64,000 bases of DNA from Melioribacteraceae bacterium (GTDB lineage Bacteria > Bacteroidota > Ignavibacteria > Ignavibacteriales > Melioribacteraceae). A program made the translations under genes and the position numbers. The stretch is taken from contig JAHBUP010000001.1 in NCBI GenBank assembly GCA_019638015.1, forward strand, positions 1,082,424 to 1,146,423, given 5' to 3'. The notes under the pieces are model-generated. The model was not told the DNA's origin. It saw only the letters and a program-made list of their open reading frames with translations, and made no database searches. Below are positions 24,770 to 33,878 of this stretch, piece after piece (position 1 is the first letter of the stretch; every line of letters starts with the position of its first letter).

Positions 24770-27346
24770 TCATTTCATCAAAACCAGCTTTTTTGTTTCT
24801 GAGAAATTACCGCAACTCATTTTGTAAAAATAAATCCCGCTCGGCAAATTGGCTCCATTAAAAACCACTTCATAATTACCCGGGGCTTTTTCTTCGTTCA
24901 CAAGTGTGGCAATTTCTCTGCCCAGCACATCGTAAATTTTTAACAAAACAATTGGAGACGCGCCATAGCGCGTCTCTACAATGGGAATGGAATATTTAAT
25001 TGTTGTCGTTGGATTAAAAGGATTGGGGTAGTTTTGGGAAAGAGAATATTTTGTTGGCAATTCAATATCTTGTTCAACTCCAACAATATAATTTGTTAAA
25101 ATTTCACCATAAATCTTTCCATTAAAAATATAACCTGACAAGTTACTAGCAAAGCCTCCGTAACCATGTCTTGATCGCCGCCAATTATATGTTGTAAATC
25201 CTATACTATCCATTACGGTATGTGCTGAGTAATCGTCACCGATCCTAAAGGATTTTTGGCCATTTGTACTTGTAAAATCAAAAAAGCTGAAATTAAAATT
25301 CATTGAGGGAGAAAATATACTAGGATCAGGGTTGCGAATTGTAACATTACTATTTTCTTGTCTTATGTAGCAAGTATCAACAGTAGAAAACAAGAATGAA
25401 TTTTGATCAGCCCGACGTCTAATTATAACTAACGCATAATTTTTATTATCATCTAATTTTACTGTGTCAATTACCTCCCATATAGCTTGAATTCCCTCTA
25501 ATCGTTCAGTTTCGCTTTGAGAGTACCAATATTTGTAAAACCACTTGTTTCCAATTTCTAAAGGAAACTTTCCGATTGTTTCATTGCCTGTAATTTCAAA
25601 AATAGCTGAAATAAAAGAGACAGTAGAATCATCAACACTTGATAGTTTTATACGACAATTTTTTGAAGGTGTATTTGGTACTATCCAATTAAAGTCGATA
25701 TATAATTGCTTATTAGAATCAGCTTTAATTTGATTGTCAACTAAAAACCATTTTGTCCCTCCATCTATTGAATAATCCATTTTTATCTTTTCAACATTTG
25801 TAGATAGAATTTTTATTGGGAAAGTACTTCCAGTGGCCAATATTCTATATGCAAGAGAAGTTGATGTATATAATCTAGGCGGCCATTTAATTCTGAATTC
25901 GTCTGAAAAGGCATAAATATGAGGAGATTTGGGATCCCAGATATTTACTTGAGTGGTTACATCAAAGGATTCATCTGGTAGCATTTCTATAAATCTACTT
26001 GAGTCAGTTACTATATAAGTAAGTGCCCCAGGATAGGTAAACTTTAAGTACAATCTTCCTGGTTCATAATTGGAATCCCAGGTAATTTTGATTGGTAAAT
26101 TATTCCTATAAACCTCCCCCGCCTTTGGCGATGTTATTGAAATTTTCCTTGTATCCTGTATAATAGAAAAAAGAGAATCACTTATATCCTGATATCCCTT
26201 TGCGAGTTCGGAAATTTTAATCAAACACTTTTCGGAGCTAGGTATGTTAGGAATTTGCCATAAAAACTTTTCTGTTTCAATTTTCACAGAGTCTGAAATT
26301 AAGTTCCATGTATTACCTTGATCAGTTGAGTATTCTAATTTTGCATAATGCCCCTCCAAATTTAAATAACCCCATCGGATCTCATATTGATAATTTGAAT
26401 AAAGAGTTTCGCCTCTGTTAGGTGATATTATTTTTAAATTGATTGTTGTATCTTTCTTATAAATTCCATTGGCAGTTGTAATCCAAATGTTGTTCATGTC
26501 CACAGCTTCAAATATTTCAAGATAGCTACTTCCTGCAGGAGGTTTTAACTCCACCCAATCTTTACCTCCGTTTCGAGTTTTATAAAAGAAATTCTCTATT
26601 TGAATTAATCCTTCAGATTCGTTGAAGAATCTGATTTTTTTACTCCATCCATAGTTAGTTGAATATAATTTTTCCCAAGTTGCTCCCCCATCAATAGTTT
26701 TTAATGTAGTTCCATAATAATAAGCAAAACCAATTTTTTCTGATATAAAATCTATTGAGTAAAGCTTCGTGCTATTTTGAGATTCCCAATTCTCACCTCC
26801 ATCCGAAGTAGTATAATAATTCCCAGTTCTTGTTAAAAGAAATCCTTTTTGCATATTTAAAAAATATACTTCCTTAATAGCACCGTCATTCCAGAATTTT
26901 TTCTCCCATGTCAAACCGCCATTAGTACTTTTAAATAAAGTATCGTAACATGCCCAAATTGTATTTTTATCAATCATTTTTATACTTTTTACTTGGCCGG
27001 AGTAGGATAAACTTTCCCTCGTTTTTACCCACGAATACCCTCCATCTGTAGATTTAAAGATTCGGGCAACATACCTATTGTATGGAGGTCCTTCATAGTA
27101 ATGAGAAGTGGCGAAACCAAAATTCTGATCAATGAAATGCAGATTTGATAATCCTTTGGGAACCACAATATTTTCCCAGTTTATCCCACCATTAACTGTT
27201 TTGTACAATTCTCCAGATGATGAACTAGCCCAACCGTGATTTTTATCGATGAAATGAATTCCGGCATTATGATTTGACTGTTTAATCCACTGAGATTGAA
27301 TAACGATAGGAATTAATACTAGTAACGCTAAAGCAGATTTGAACAT
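24770..27346 (-). CDS. Large secreted YCF48/BNR-repeat protein with Ig-like modules and T9SS sorting domain
   Basis: 858 residues. Signal peptide 1-18 (ALALLVLIPIVIQSQ). Residues about 25-305 contain repeated YCF48/BNR units (GELYKTVNGGINWENI, RIFKSTDGGYSWVKT, TLFKSTNGGLTWEKK, TTLKTIDGGATWEKL). Residues about 308-590 are three beta-sandwich modules resembling Kre9/KNH-type Ig-like domains (SPNRGETLYSNYQYEIRWGY, YSTDQGNTWNLIS). A region of about 170 residues follows that I do not recognise, then the T9SS domain from about 775. The sorting domain carries the same palindrome-coded insertion as the neighbour (IVETRYGASPIV). Probably a surface protein for adhesion or glycan binding. Confidence 0.82.
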   Translation of the reverse strand: MFKSALALLVLIPIVIQSQWIKQSNHNAGIHFIDKNHGWASSSSGELYKTVNGGINWENIVVPKGLSNLHFIDQNFGFATSHYYEGPPYNRYVARIFKSTDGGYSWVKTRESLSYSGQVKSIKMIDKNTIWACYDTLFKSTNGGLTWEKKFWNDGAIKEVYFLNMQKGFLLTRTGNYYTTSDGGENWESQNSTKLYSIDFISEKIGFAYYYGTTLKTIDGGATWEKLYSTNYGWSKKIRFFNESEGLIQIENFFYKTRNGGKDWVELKPPAGSSYLEIFEAVDMNNIWITTANGIYKKDTTINLKIISPNRGETLYSNYQYEIRWGYLNLEGHYAKLEYSTDQGNTWNLISDSVKIETEKFLWQIPNIPSSEKCLIKISELAKGYQDISDSLFSIIQDTRKISITSPKAGEVYRNNLPIKITWDSNYEPGRLYLKFTYPGALTYIVTDSSRFIEMLPDESFDVTTQVNIWDPKSPHIYAFSDEFRIKWPPRLYTSTSLAYRILATGSTFPIKILSTNVEKIKMDYSIDGGTKWFLVDNQIKADSNKQLYIDFNWIVPNTPSKNCRIKLSSVDDSTVSFISAIFEITGNETIGKFPLEIGNKWFYKYWYSQSETERLEGIQAIWEVIDTVKLDDNKNYALVIIRRRADQNSFLFSTVDTCYIRQENSNVTIRNPDPSIFSPSMNFNFSFFDFTSTNGQKSFRIGDDYSAHTVMDSIGFTTYNWRRSRHGYGGFASNLSGYIFNGKIYGEILTNYIVGVEQDIELPTKYSLSQNYPNPFNPTTTIKYSIPIVETRYGASPIVLLKIYDVLGREIATLVNEEKAPGNYEVVFNGANLPSGIYFYKMSCGNFSETKKLVLMK
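24955..24976. repeat. 22-bp palindrome inside the T9SS domain coding sequence, copy B
   Basis: Arms GAGACGCGCCA and TAGCGCGTCTC, one central mismatch from copy A at 23597. It lies in the same frame and at the same place in the sorting domain of the 24770 gene. Confidence 0.88.
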
Positions 27347-27682
27347 ATCTATGATCCCCAGTATTTTTCAAAATTGATGTGACTATCAAAATATTGATAA
27401 TTGCATAATTAAAATCTTAAATAAGCTCTTTAAAATCAACGGAAAGGAGAGTGCACTACAAAAAATGAAAATATGATTTGTATGAGTTTAGGGAAGAAAG
27501 GCGGATATTTTATCAGCCCTCCTTGGTGAGTTGAGTATTTCTTTTCGCAGTGGGTATTGACTTATGCTCTTTTCGAAATGGCAGATTAACTTATACTGTT
27601 TTTCCTTTACAGTTGGTATTACTTTCTTAACTACCCTTGTACCCTTGCTCAATTATAATTGAAAAACCTTTTTAACAGTTTT
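27347..27682. other. 336-bp AT-rich gap between a secreted-protein gene and aconitase
   Basis: No gene is visible on either strand. There are loose, degenerate direct repeats around GGTATTGACTTATGCTCTTTT and AGATTAACTTATACTGTTTTT (about 27553-27605) and a short hairpin ACTGT/ACAGT at 27595-27613. The right side is downstream of aconitase and the left side is the promoter side of the 27346 gene. I see no clear terminator. Confidence 0.5.
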
Positions 27683-29938
27683 TTAACTGGCCGCAATCAA
27701 ATTTAACGCGCCGCCTGCTTTGAACCATTCAATTTGTCCTGCGTTAAATGAATGATTGAGCAGTATTTCATCACTAGAACCATCTTTATGTTTAATTATC
27801 GCTTTAATTGGTTTCTCGGGGGCAAACTCATTCAATCCCAGAATCGAAAATTTATCATCTTCCAATATTTTATCATAATCGGAAGGATTGGCAAAAGTTA
27901 ATGGAAGCATGCCCTGTTTTTTTAAATTTGTTTCATGAATACGCGCGAATGATTTTGTTATAATAGCTTTACCGCCAAGGAATCTTGGTTCCATTGCGGC
28001 GTGTTCACGCGATGAACCTTCTCCATAATTTTCATCACCCACAACAACCCATCCAATATTTTGCGCTTTATATTCACGGGCAACTTCATGCACTTGCTTG
28101 TATTCTGCGGTAAATAAATTTTTAGCTTCCCCCGCATTTAAAGTAAACGCGTTTATAGCCCCGAGGAACATATTTTTCGAAATATTATCCAGATGTCCAC
28201 GGAATTTTAACCATGCGCCTGCAGGAGAAATATGATCTGTTGTGCACTTTCCTTTCGCTTTTAAAAGTAGGGGAGCGTCAATAATATCTTTTCCATCCCA
28301 TGCTTTAAATTGCTCCATAAACTGCAATCTATCACTTGCGGGCGGCATTTTTATTTCAGTTTTATATCCCTCTTCCGATGGAGCCAAAAATCCTTTAGTG
28401 TCTTTTTCAAATCCAAGCAGAGGAAGCTCATCTCCAAATGGTGAATCAAGTTTTACTTTTTCCCCTTTATCATTTGTTAAATAGTCAGTCTCGGGATTAA
28501 AGGATAAACTTCCCGCAATTGCCAGGGCAGTGGTAATTTCCGGACTGGCGACAAATGAAAGAGTTTCGGGATTATTATCATTTCGTTTCGCAAAATTTCT
28601 GTTGAATGAATTTACAATAGTATTTCTTTCACCAATTTTAATATCCATTCTTTTCCACATACCAATACATGGTCCGCAAGCGTTAGCCAATACTTGTCCG
28701 CCAAAATCTGTTAATGTTTGAAGTTGTCCGTCACGTTCGATAGTTGCACGAACCTGCTCTGATCCGGGAGTAATTTTAAATTCTGATTTTGCTTTTAATC
28801 CTTTTGATAATGCCTGCTTTGCGATATTAGCCGATCGGTCAATATCTTCATAGCTTGAATTTGTACAACTGCCAATTAGCGCTACACTGATTTTATCGGG
28901 ATAATTATTAGCAACTACAGCTTCTTTCATTTTAGAAATTGGATGAGCTAAATCGGGGGTGAATGGACCATTCAAATGTGGTTCAAGCTCATTCAAATTT
29001 ATTTCTATTATTTGATCATAATATTTTTGCGGATCAGCATAAACTTCATCATCAGCTTTTAACACACCGGCCAATTCAGTAGCTATTTTAGCCACATCGG
29101 CTCTATCGGTCTTTTCAAGATATGCGGCCATCTTTTCATCGAAAGGAAACAGAGAAGTAGTAGCTCCCACTTCGGCTCCCATATTACATATAGTTGCTTT
29201 ACCTGTACACGAAATTGATTTAGTACCCTCACCAAAATATTCAACAATAGCACCAGTGCCTCCTTTAACTGTAAGAATTCCAGCAACTTTAAGAATAACA
29301 TCTTTTGGGGAAGTCCAACCGGAAAGTTTCCCGGTTAATTTAACACCAATGACTTTAGGCCATTTTAATTCCCAGGGCATACCCGCCATAACATCAACAA
29401 CATCAGCGCCGCCAACTCCAATGGCAATCATTCCAAGTCCACCCGCGTTTGGGGTATGAGAATCAGATCCAATCATCATTCCACCAGGGAAGGCATAATT
29501 TTCCAATATAACCTGGTGAATTATTCCGGCGCCCGGTTTCCAAAAACCTACTCCATATTTCTGGCAAATACTTTCGAGAAAATCATAAACTTCTCTATTA
29601 TCCTCAATTGCTTTTTCGAGATCTTCTTTAGAACCGCTCTGAGCAACAATTAAATGGTCGGCGTGGGCAGTTGCCGGCACGGCGGCAGTTTTTCTCCCGG
29701 CATGCATAAATTGAAGCATTGCCATTTGTGCGGTTGCATCCTGCATTGCAACTCTATCCGGAGCGAAATCGGCGAAATCTTTTCCTCTGCTTAATTCCTT
29801 TTTAGCCGGATCCCAAAGGTGAGCGTATAGAATTTTTTCAGTATAGGTTAATGGTCGTCCAACAACTTTACGGGCTTCATTAATTTTATCTATAAGTCCT
29901 GCATAGACTTTTTGTATCATATCGAAATTTGCTGTCAT
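27683..29938 (-). CDS. acn: Aconitate hydratase, mitochondrial-type
   Basis: 751 residues, cytosolic. It converts citrate to isocitrate in the TCA cycle with a [4Fe-4S] cluster. The cluster Cys residues are in [11 protein letters not shown] (near 358) and [10 protein letters not shown] (near 420). Substrate-site segments include [16 protein letters not shown] near 158 and the C-terminal swivel domain with [20 protein letters not shown]. Length and sequence match the mitochondrial ACO2-like group common in this phylum, not the longer AcnA/IRP group. AGGGATATAAAA precedes the ATG. It is monocistronic, with divergent repeats and the RAYT upstream. Confidence 0.96.
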   Translation of the reverse strand: MTANFDMIQKVYAGLIDKINEARKVVGRPLTYTEKILYAHLWDPAKKELSRGKDFADFAPDRVAMQDATAQMAMLQFMHAGRKTAAVPATAHADHLIVAQSGSKEDLEKAIEDNREVYDFLESICQKYGVGFWKPGAGIIHQVILENYAFPGGMMIGSDSHTPNAGGLGMIAIGVGGADVVDVMAGMPWELKWPKVIGVKLTGKLSGWTSPKDVILKVAGILTVKGGTGAIVEYFGEGTKSISCTGKATICNMGAEVGATTSLFPFDEKMAAYLEKTDRADVAKIATELAGVLKADDEVYADPQKYYDQIIEINLNELEPHLNGPFTPDLAHPISKMKEAVVANNYPDKISVALIGSCTNSSYEDIDRSANIAKQALSKGLKAKSEFKITPGSEQVRATIERDGQLQTLTDFGGQVLANACGPCIGMWKRMDIKIGERNTIVNSFNRNFAKRNDNNPETLSFVASPEITTALAIAGSLSFNPETDYLTNDKGEKVKLDSPFGDELPLLGFEKDTKGFLAPSEEGYKTEIKMPPASDRLQFMEQFKAWDGKDIIDAPLLLKAKGKCTTDHISPAGAWLKFRGHLDNISKNMFLGAINAFTLNAGEAKNLFTAEYKQVHEVAREYKAQNIGWVVVGDENYGEGSSREHAAMEPRFLGGKAIITKSFARIHETNLKKQGMLPLTFANPSDYDKILEDDKFSILGLNEFAPEKPIKAIIKHKDGSSDEILLNHSFNAGQIEWFKAGGALNLIAAS

Positions 29939-30003
29939 TTTTATATCCCTAATAAATTATTACGTGTGCAAAGATAAAAAAAATGAGGGATTTTTCCTTT
30001 AAT

Positions 30004-30035
30004 GTAGGGTAGAGGTTGACGGGACTTCGCCCTAC
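30004..30035. repeat. REP-like palindrome upstream of the RAYT gene
   Basis: Arms GTAGGG (30004-30009) and CCCTAC (30030-30035) flank a centre containing GTTGACGGGACTTCG. That centre resembles the CGACGGGACGTCG cores in the array downstream of the RAYT, so this looks like a diverged member of the same family on the other flank. Confidence 0.6.
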
Positions 30036-30097
30036 GCAACATTGATTGAAAAATATTATAGAATTACATAGGTTCAATTTACAAATTGGGGGTAGAT

Positions 30098-30682
30098 ATG
30101 AAAGTCCGCAAAAGAATGCGTCTCAAAGGTTTCGATTATTCATCCCAGAATTTTTATTTTGTTACAATATGTGTTTTGAATAAACAAAAAATATTTGGCA
30201 AAATAGAAAGTGGAAATGTAATATTGAATAAGAAAGGAGAAATTGTTAAAGAGTGTTTTATAAATATTACAGAACATTTTACAAATGTTGAATTAGATGA
30301 ATTCATAATAATGCCAAACCATTTTCATGCAATCATAATAATTACCGGTCCCGCAGGGTTGAGATCCCCTCAACCAACTGTTGAAACAGAACCAATTATT
30401 ACAACACAAAAAATTAATGAAACACAACAGATTGATAAAACACAACCCAATGTAAAAACAAATCAAATTCCAAAAACCAAGCATTTTACATTAAGCCAGA
30501 TTATCGCATATTTCAAATACCAATCGACCAAACAAATTAACGAAGCATTTCATTGTGAAGGGGAAAAAATATGGCAAAGGTCATTTCATGACAATATAAT
30601 CCGCAATGAAAATGAATTACATAACGTCAGAAAATATATACGGAACAATGCGTATTCAATAAATGCAGCAGGGTCGAGGTAA
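30098..30682 (+). CDS. REP-associated tyrosine transposase (RAYT), IS200-like Y1 family
   Basis: 194 residues from the ATG at 30098, chosen over a TTG at 30086 because GGGGG sits just before it. The N-terminal RLKGFDYSSQNFYFVTICVL and the HUH motif in IIMPNHFHAIIII (H75, H77) identify a Y1 transposase. The catalytic Tyr is probably within IIAYFKYQST; the C-terminal FHDNIIRNENELHNVRKYIRNN is typical of RAYTs. Between the two lies a variable linker, GPAGLRSPQPT followed by Gln/Thr-rich imperfect repeats, partly encoded by a palindrome (30357-30375). The stop codon sits at the centre of another palindrome (30662-30700). RAYTs are single-copy genes thought to mobilise REP sequences. Confidence 0.92.
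   Translation: MKVRKRMRLKGFDYSSQNFYFVTICVLNKQKIFGKIESGNVILNKKGEIVKECFINITEHFTNVELDEFIIMPNHFHAIIIITGPAGLRSPQPTVETEPIITTQKINETQQIDKTQPNVKTNQIPKTKHFTLSQIIAYFKYQSTKQINEAFHCEGEKIWQRSFHDNIIRNENELHNVRKYIRNNAYSINAAGSR
30357..30375. repeat. REP-like palindrome within the RAYT coding sequence
   Basis: GGTTGAG and CTCAACC arms with a 5-nt centre, preceded by GCAG as in the palindrome at the gene's 3' end. It encodes GLRSPQP in the variable linker between the HUH motif and the C-terminal catalytic region. Confidence 0.65.
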
Positions 30683-30700
30683 CCTCGATCCTGCTGCATT
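30662..30700. repeat. REP palindrome containing the RAYT stop codon
   Basis: 19-nt arms (30662-30680 and 30682-30700) around a single central base match at 18 of 19 positions. The arm begins AATGCAGCAGGGTCGAGGT. The in-frame TAA of the RAYT is at 30680-30682, so the palindrome supplies the C-terminal residues AAGSR and the stop. Confidence 0.9.
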
Positions 30701-30702
30701 TA

Positions 30703-30882
30703 AACATCATCAAATATGGTTGGTTGTACAATCACACATCCGGTCGACGGGACGTCGAAAAAACATTATCAAATATTGCTGGTGTATAATCGTAATTACG
30801 ATCGACGGGACGTCGTCCAAAAAACATTTTCAAATATTACTGGTGTACAATCGCACATCCGGTCGACGGGACGTCGACCCTG
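30703..30882. repeat. Three tandem copies of a 58-61 bp REP unit
   Basis: Each unit has an AT-rich spacer (like ACATTATCAAATATTGCTGG) and ends in the hairpin core CGACGGGACGTCG, at 30745-30757, 30803-30815 and 30864-30876. The third copy extends to an 8-bp stem GGTCGACG/CGTCGACC with a GGA loop. The array runs from the RAYT to the stop codon of tex. Confidence 0.88.
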
Positions 30883-33054
30883 CTACATAATCAAACTTAA
30901 TGAAATGCGCTGTTTGGGGATATCAATCTTTATTACTGTAACATCAATTATATCACCGACTTTCAATATCTCCATGGGATTTTTCACAAATTTATTCGCG
31001 ATTTGGGAAATGTGCAAAAGTCCATCCTGCTTAACTCCAATGTCAACAAATGCGCCGAAATCAACTACATTTCTTACTGTCCCTTTTAATTTCATTCCCT
31101 CGGTTAAATCTTCAATTTTTAATACATCACTTCGTAAAATTGGCTTGGGCATCTCTTCACGAGGATCACGCCCCGGCTTTTTCAAGTTTTCAAGAATATC
31201 CTCAAGCGTTGGTTCACCAATACCAATTTCCTTTGCTACTTTATTTACACTTTTACTTTTAACAAATAATTCAACAAGATTACCTTTTTCGTTTATATAG
31301 GAAGAGCTCAAGTCGCACAATTTTAAAAGCTTTTCTGTAGCATCATAAGATTCGGGATGAATAAATGTATTATCTAAAGGATTCTCACCATCTCTTATTT
31401 TCAAAAAACCCGCGCATTGCTCAAATGCTTTTTCTCCCATTCCGGTTACTTCCATAAGTTGCTTTCGATTTGAGAACTTTCCAATTTTTTCTCTATAACG
31501 AATTACATTGCTCGCGATTCGTTTATTTAAGCCGGAGACATAAGTAAGAAGGGAAGCAGAAGCGGTATTTACATCAACACCAACATAGTTAACGCAGCTA
31601 ACCACCACATCATCCAATTTTTTATTGAGTAACTTTTGATCAACATCATGTTGATACAAACCAACACCAATTGATTTGGGATCAATTTTAACGAGTTCAG
31701 CTAATGGGTCTAATACTCTTCGCGCAATTGAAATATTTCCTCTTTGGCTTGCCTCCAGATCGGGGAATTCAGATTTGGCAACTTCGCTAGCGGAATAAAC
31801 AGACGCGCCCGCTTCACTAACAATTAAATAATGGCATTTAAGCTTATTCGATTTAATTAGATCGGCAATTAAAAGCTCTGTCTCTCTGCTTGCAGTGCCG
31901 TTGCCAATCGCAATTAAATTAACATTGTATTTATTTATTAACTCCAATAATACATTTTTGGCCTCTTCAACTCTATTTTGGGGAGGATGAGGATAAATTG
32001 TTTTTCCCTCGACATATTTTCCTGTAGAATCGATTACAGCTAGTTTTGAGCCAGACACAAATCCCGGATCAATTCCTAAAATTATTTTATTGCTAATTGG
32101 AGATTGAAGTAATAGTTGTCGCAGATTCCCAGCAAAAATTTCGATGGCGTGCAAATCTGCCTGCTCAGTTAGTAAATTCCTAATTTCTCGTTCAATGGAA
32201 AGAAAGACTAATCTTGTAAATGAATCATCAACTACATCTTCCAAAATATCATCAAAAAAGGATTCGGTGAAAGCAAAATATTCATCATAAATTTTAGGCA
32301 AGACTAATTGTTTATCGAAGCTGAAACTAATTTTAAGGAATCCCTCGAGTTCACCTCTATTTATTGCAAGAGTTTGATACTCTTTAATTTTATTGACCGG
32401 AGCTGAAAAACTGTGATATGTTTCATAAACATCTTTCTTGGTTTTATCTTTCTCCTTTTCCTTTTTAGTTTCGACTTTAACCGATGAAATAATTGCATCG
32501 TAATAAAGGAAATCACGAGTTAACTGCCTAACTTCAGCACTTTCACTAATCATTTCAGCAATTATATCTTTAGCACCCGCTAGCGCTTCTTCAATAGTTA
32601 AAACTCCTAATTCTTCATTAATATATTGTTGAAGCACCTCCTCAAAAATTCCATCAAAGTTAGGGTTATTAATAATGAATAGAGCCAAAGGTTCAAGTCC
32701 TTTTGCTTTAGCGATAGTGCCTCTTGTTTTTCTTTTTGGTTTATAGGGAAGATATAAATCTTCAACTTCCTGAAGTTTTTCCGCGGCTAAAATTTTTTCT
32801 TTTAGTTCATCCGTAAGTTTTCCCTGTTCCTCAATACTTTTTAGAACTGTTTCTTTTCTAGCTTGCAGGATTGTGAGATATTGTAATCTTTCCTCAATAA
32901 TTCTAAGAAAATCTTCATCTAAACCGCCGGTATGCTCTTTTCGGTAGCGTGCAATAAATGGGACTGTTGCTCCCTCCTCAAATAAATTTATAACTGAATT
33001 TACTTGTCTTTCCTGAATATTTAATTCTTTTGCAATAACTAGTGGGATGTTCAT
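30883..33054 (-). CDS. tex: Tex-family S1 RNA-binding transcription accessory protein
   Basis: 723 residues. Order of domains: N-terminal helical Tex region (1-190; VPFIARYRKEHTGGLDEDFL), YqgF/RuvC-like domain (about 325-450; ILGIDPGFVSGSKLAVID), helix-hairpin-helix pair (about 500-560; LNKRIASNVIRYREKIGKF, then MEVTGMGEKAFEQCAGFL) and a C-terminal S1 domain (about 648-722; KLKGTVRNVVDFGAFVDIG). The family binds nucleic acids and acts in transcription and stress survival. Length is slightly short of many Tex proteins because it ends right after the S1 domain. Its TAG stop and final Met codon lie at the edge of the REP array, which may have replaced the original tail. Confidence 0.95.
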   Translation of the reverse strand: MNIPLVIAKELNIQERQVNSVINLFEEGATVPFIARYRKEHTGGLDEDFLRIIEERLQYLTILQARKETVLKSIEEQGKLTDELKEKILAAEKLQEVEDLYLPYKPKRKTRGTIAKAKGLEPLALFIINNPNFDGIFEEVLQQYINEELGVLTIEEALAGAKDIIAEMISESAEVRQLTRDFLYYDAIISSVKVETKKEKEKDKTKKDVYETYHSFSAPVNKIKEYQTLAINRGELEGFLKISFSFDKQLVLPKIYDEYFAFTESFFDDILEDVVDDSFTRLVFLSIEREIRNLLTEQADLHAIEIFAGNLRQLLLQSPISNKIILGIDPGFVSGSKLAVIDSTGKYVEGKTIYPHPPQNRVEEAKNVLLELINKYNVNLIAIGNGTASRETELLIADLIKSNKLKCHYLIVSEAGASVYSASEVAKSEFPDLEASQRGNISIARRVLDPLAELVKIDPKSIGVGLYQHDVDQKLLNKKLDDVVVSCVNYVGVDVNTASASLLTYVSGLNKRIASNVIRYREKIGKFSNRKQLMEVTGMGEKAFEQCAGFLKIRDGENPLDNTFIHPESYDATEKLLKLCDLSSSYINEKGNLVELFVKSKSVNKVAKEIGIGEPTLEDILENLKKPGRDPREEMPKPILRSDVLKIEDLTEGMKLKGTVRNVVDFGAFVDIGVKQDGLLHISQIANKFVKNPMEILKVGDIIDVTVIKIDIPKQRISLSLIM

Positions 33055-33156
33055 TATATTTCCTGAAATTTTTGGAAGTGCAAATCAAGTAGAATGATTG
33101 GAAAATATCCACTTGAAAATGTGCCAATGTTTTATATATATCAAAGATTTATAAAA

Positions 33157-33741
33157 TTAACCGTACAACTCAACTTCAACTAATTCGCAAATAATGTGTG
33201 CGATAGTTATGTGTCCTTCCTGGATTCTTTGAGTGTTGGTTGAGGGAATAATGATATTTAAATCAGCTAATTCTTTAAGTTTACCCCCTGTACCGCCAAG
33301 AAGTGCAATAACTTTCATTCCCTTATTATGAGCCATTTCGACTGCTTTTATTACATTTGGGGAGTTACCGCTAGTTGAAATTGCTAGTAGCACATCTCCT
33401 TTATTTCCGAAAGCTTCAACGCTACGGGCAAATACATTTTCCCAGCCGATATCATTGCCTCCCGCCGTTAAATTTGAGGTGTCTGTAGTTAATGCCAACG
33501 CCGGCAATGCGGGTCTTTGTAGGTGATGACTTAATCTTATCACAAATTCTGTGGCAATATGTTGACAATCCGCGGCGCTACCTCCATTGCCGCAGAGCAG
33601 TAATTTGTTTGAAGATCGGAAAGCGTCATAAAGCATTTTTACAGCCTGCATGGTTTCAACTTTACATTTTTGTTCTATTAAAATTTTAACTTCGGCACTT
33701 TCTTTTAGCGAATCTGAAAAGAATTTTTCTTTATTAATCAT
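33157..33741 (-). CDS. gmhA: Phosphoheptose isomerase (sedoheptulose-7-phosphate isomerase)
   Basis: 194 residues from the ATG at 33741, chosen because GAGGAAAAT precedes it. A longer frame to 33828 lacks a ribosome site and starts with atypical sequence. The SIS domain shows LLLCGNGGSAADCQHIATEFVIRL, ALTTDTSNLTAGGND, LLAISTSGNSPNVIKAVE and the C-terminal TQRIQEGHITIAHIICELVE, all GmhA hallmarks including the catalytic Glu/His. It makes D-glycero-D-manno-heptose 7-phosphate for lipopolysaccharide core or S-layer glycans. No other heptose gene is adjacent. It is divergent from the membrane-protein/OPT operon. Confidence 0.93.
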   Translation of the reverse strand: MINKEKFFSDSLKESAEVKILIEQKCKVETMQAVKMLYDAFRSSNKLLLCGNGGSAADCQHIATEFVIRLSHHLQRPALPALALTTDTSNLTAGGNDIGWENVFARSVEAFGNKGDVLLAISTSGNSPNVIKAVEMAHNKGMKVIALLGGTGGKLKELADLNIIIPSTNTQRIQEGHITIAHIICELVEVELYG

Positions 33742-33878
33742 ATTTTCCTCAAATTTTATAAGTACAAAATAAAAAACTTTTATCTGATAGTAGCCGCAAT
33801 TCTCTTTTAATAAAAAGGAATTGTTCAAAAGGTCAACATTTCCTATGTTGCGTAAAATTTTTAAAAAAATAGGTATTT

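Noticed and set aside
30663..31300. Open frames of 75 and 194 codons across the REP array and tex 3' end
   Set aside because: They read through the tandem repeats and then antisense to tex; they have no domain of their own.
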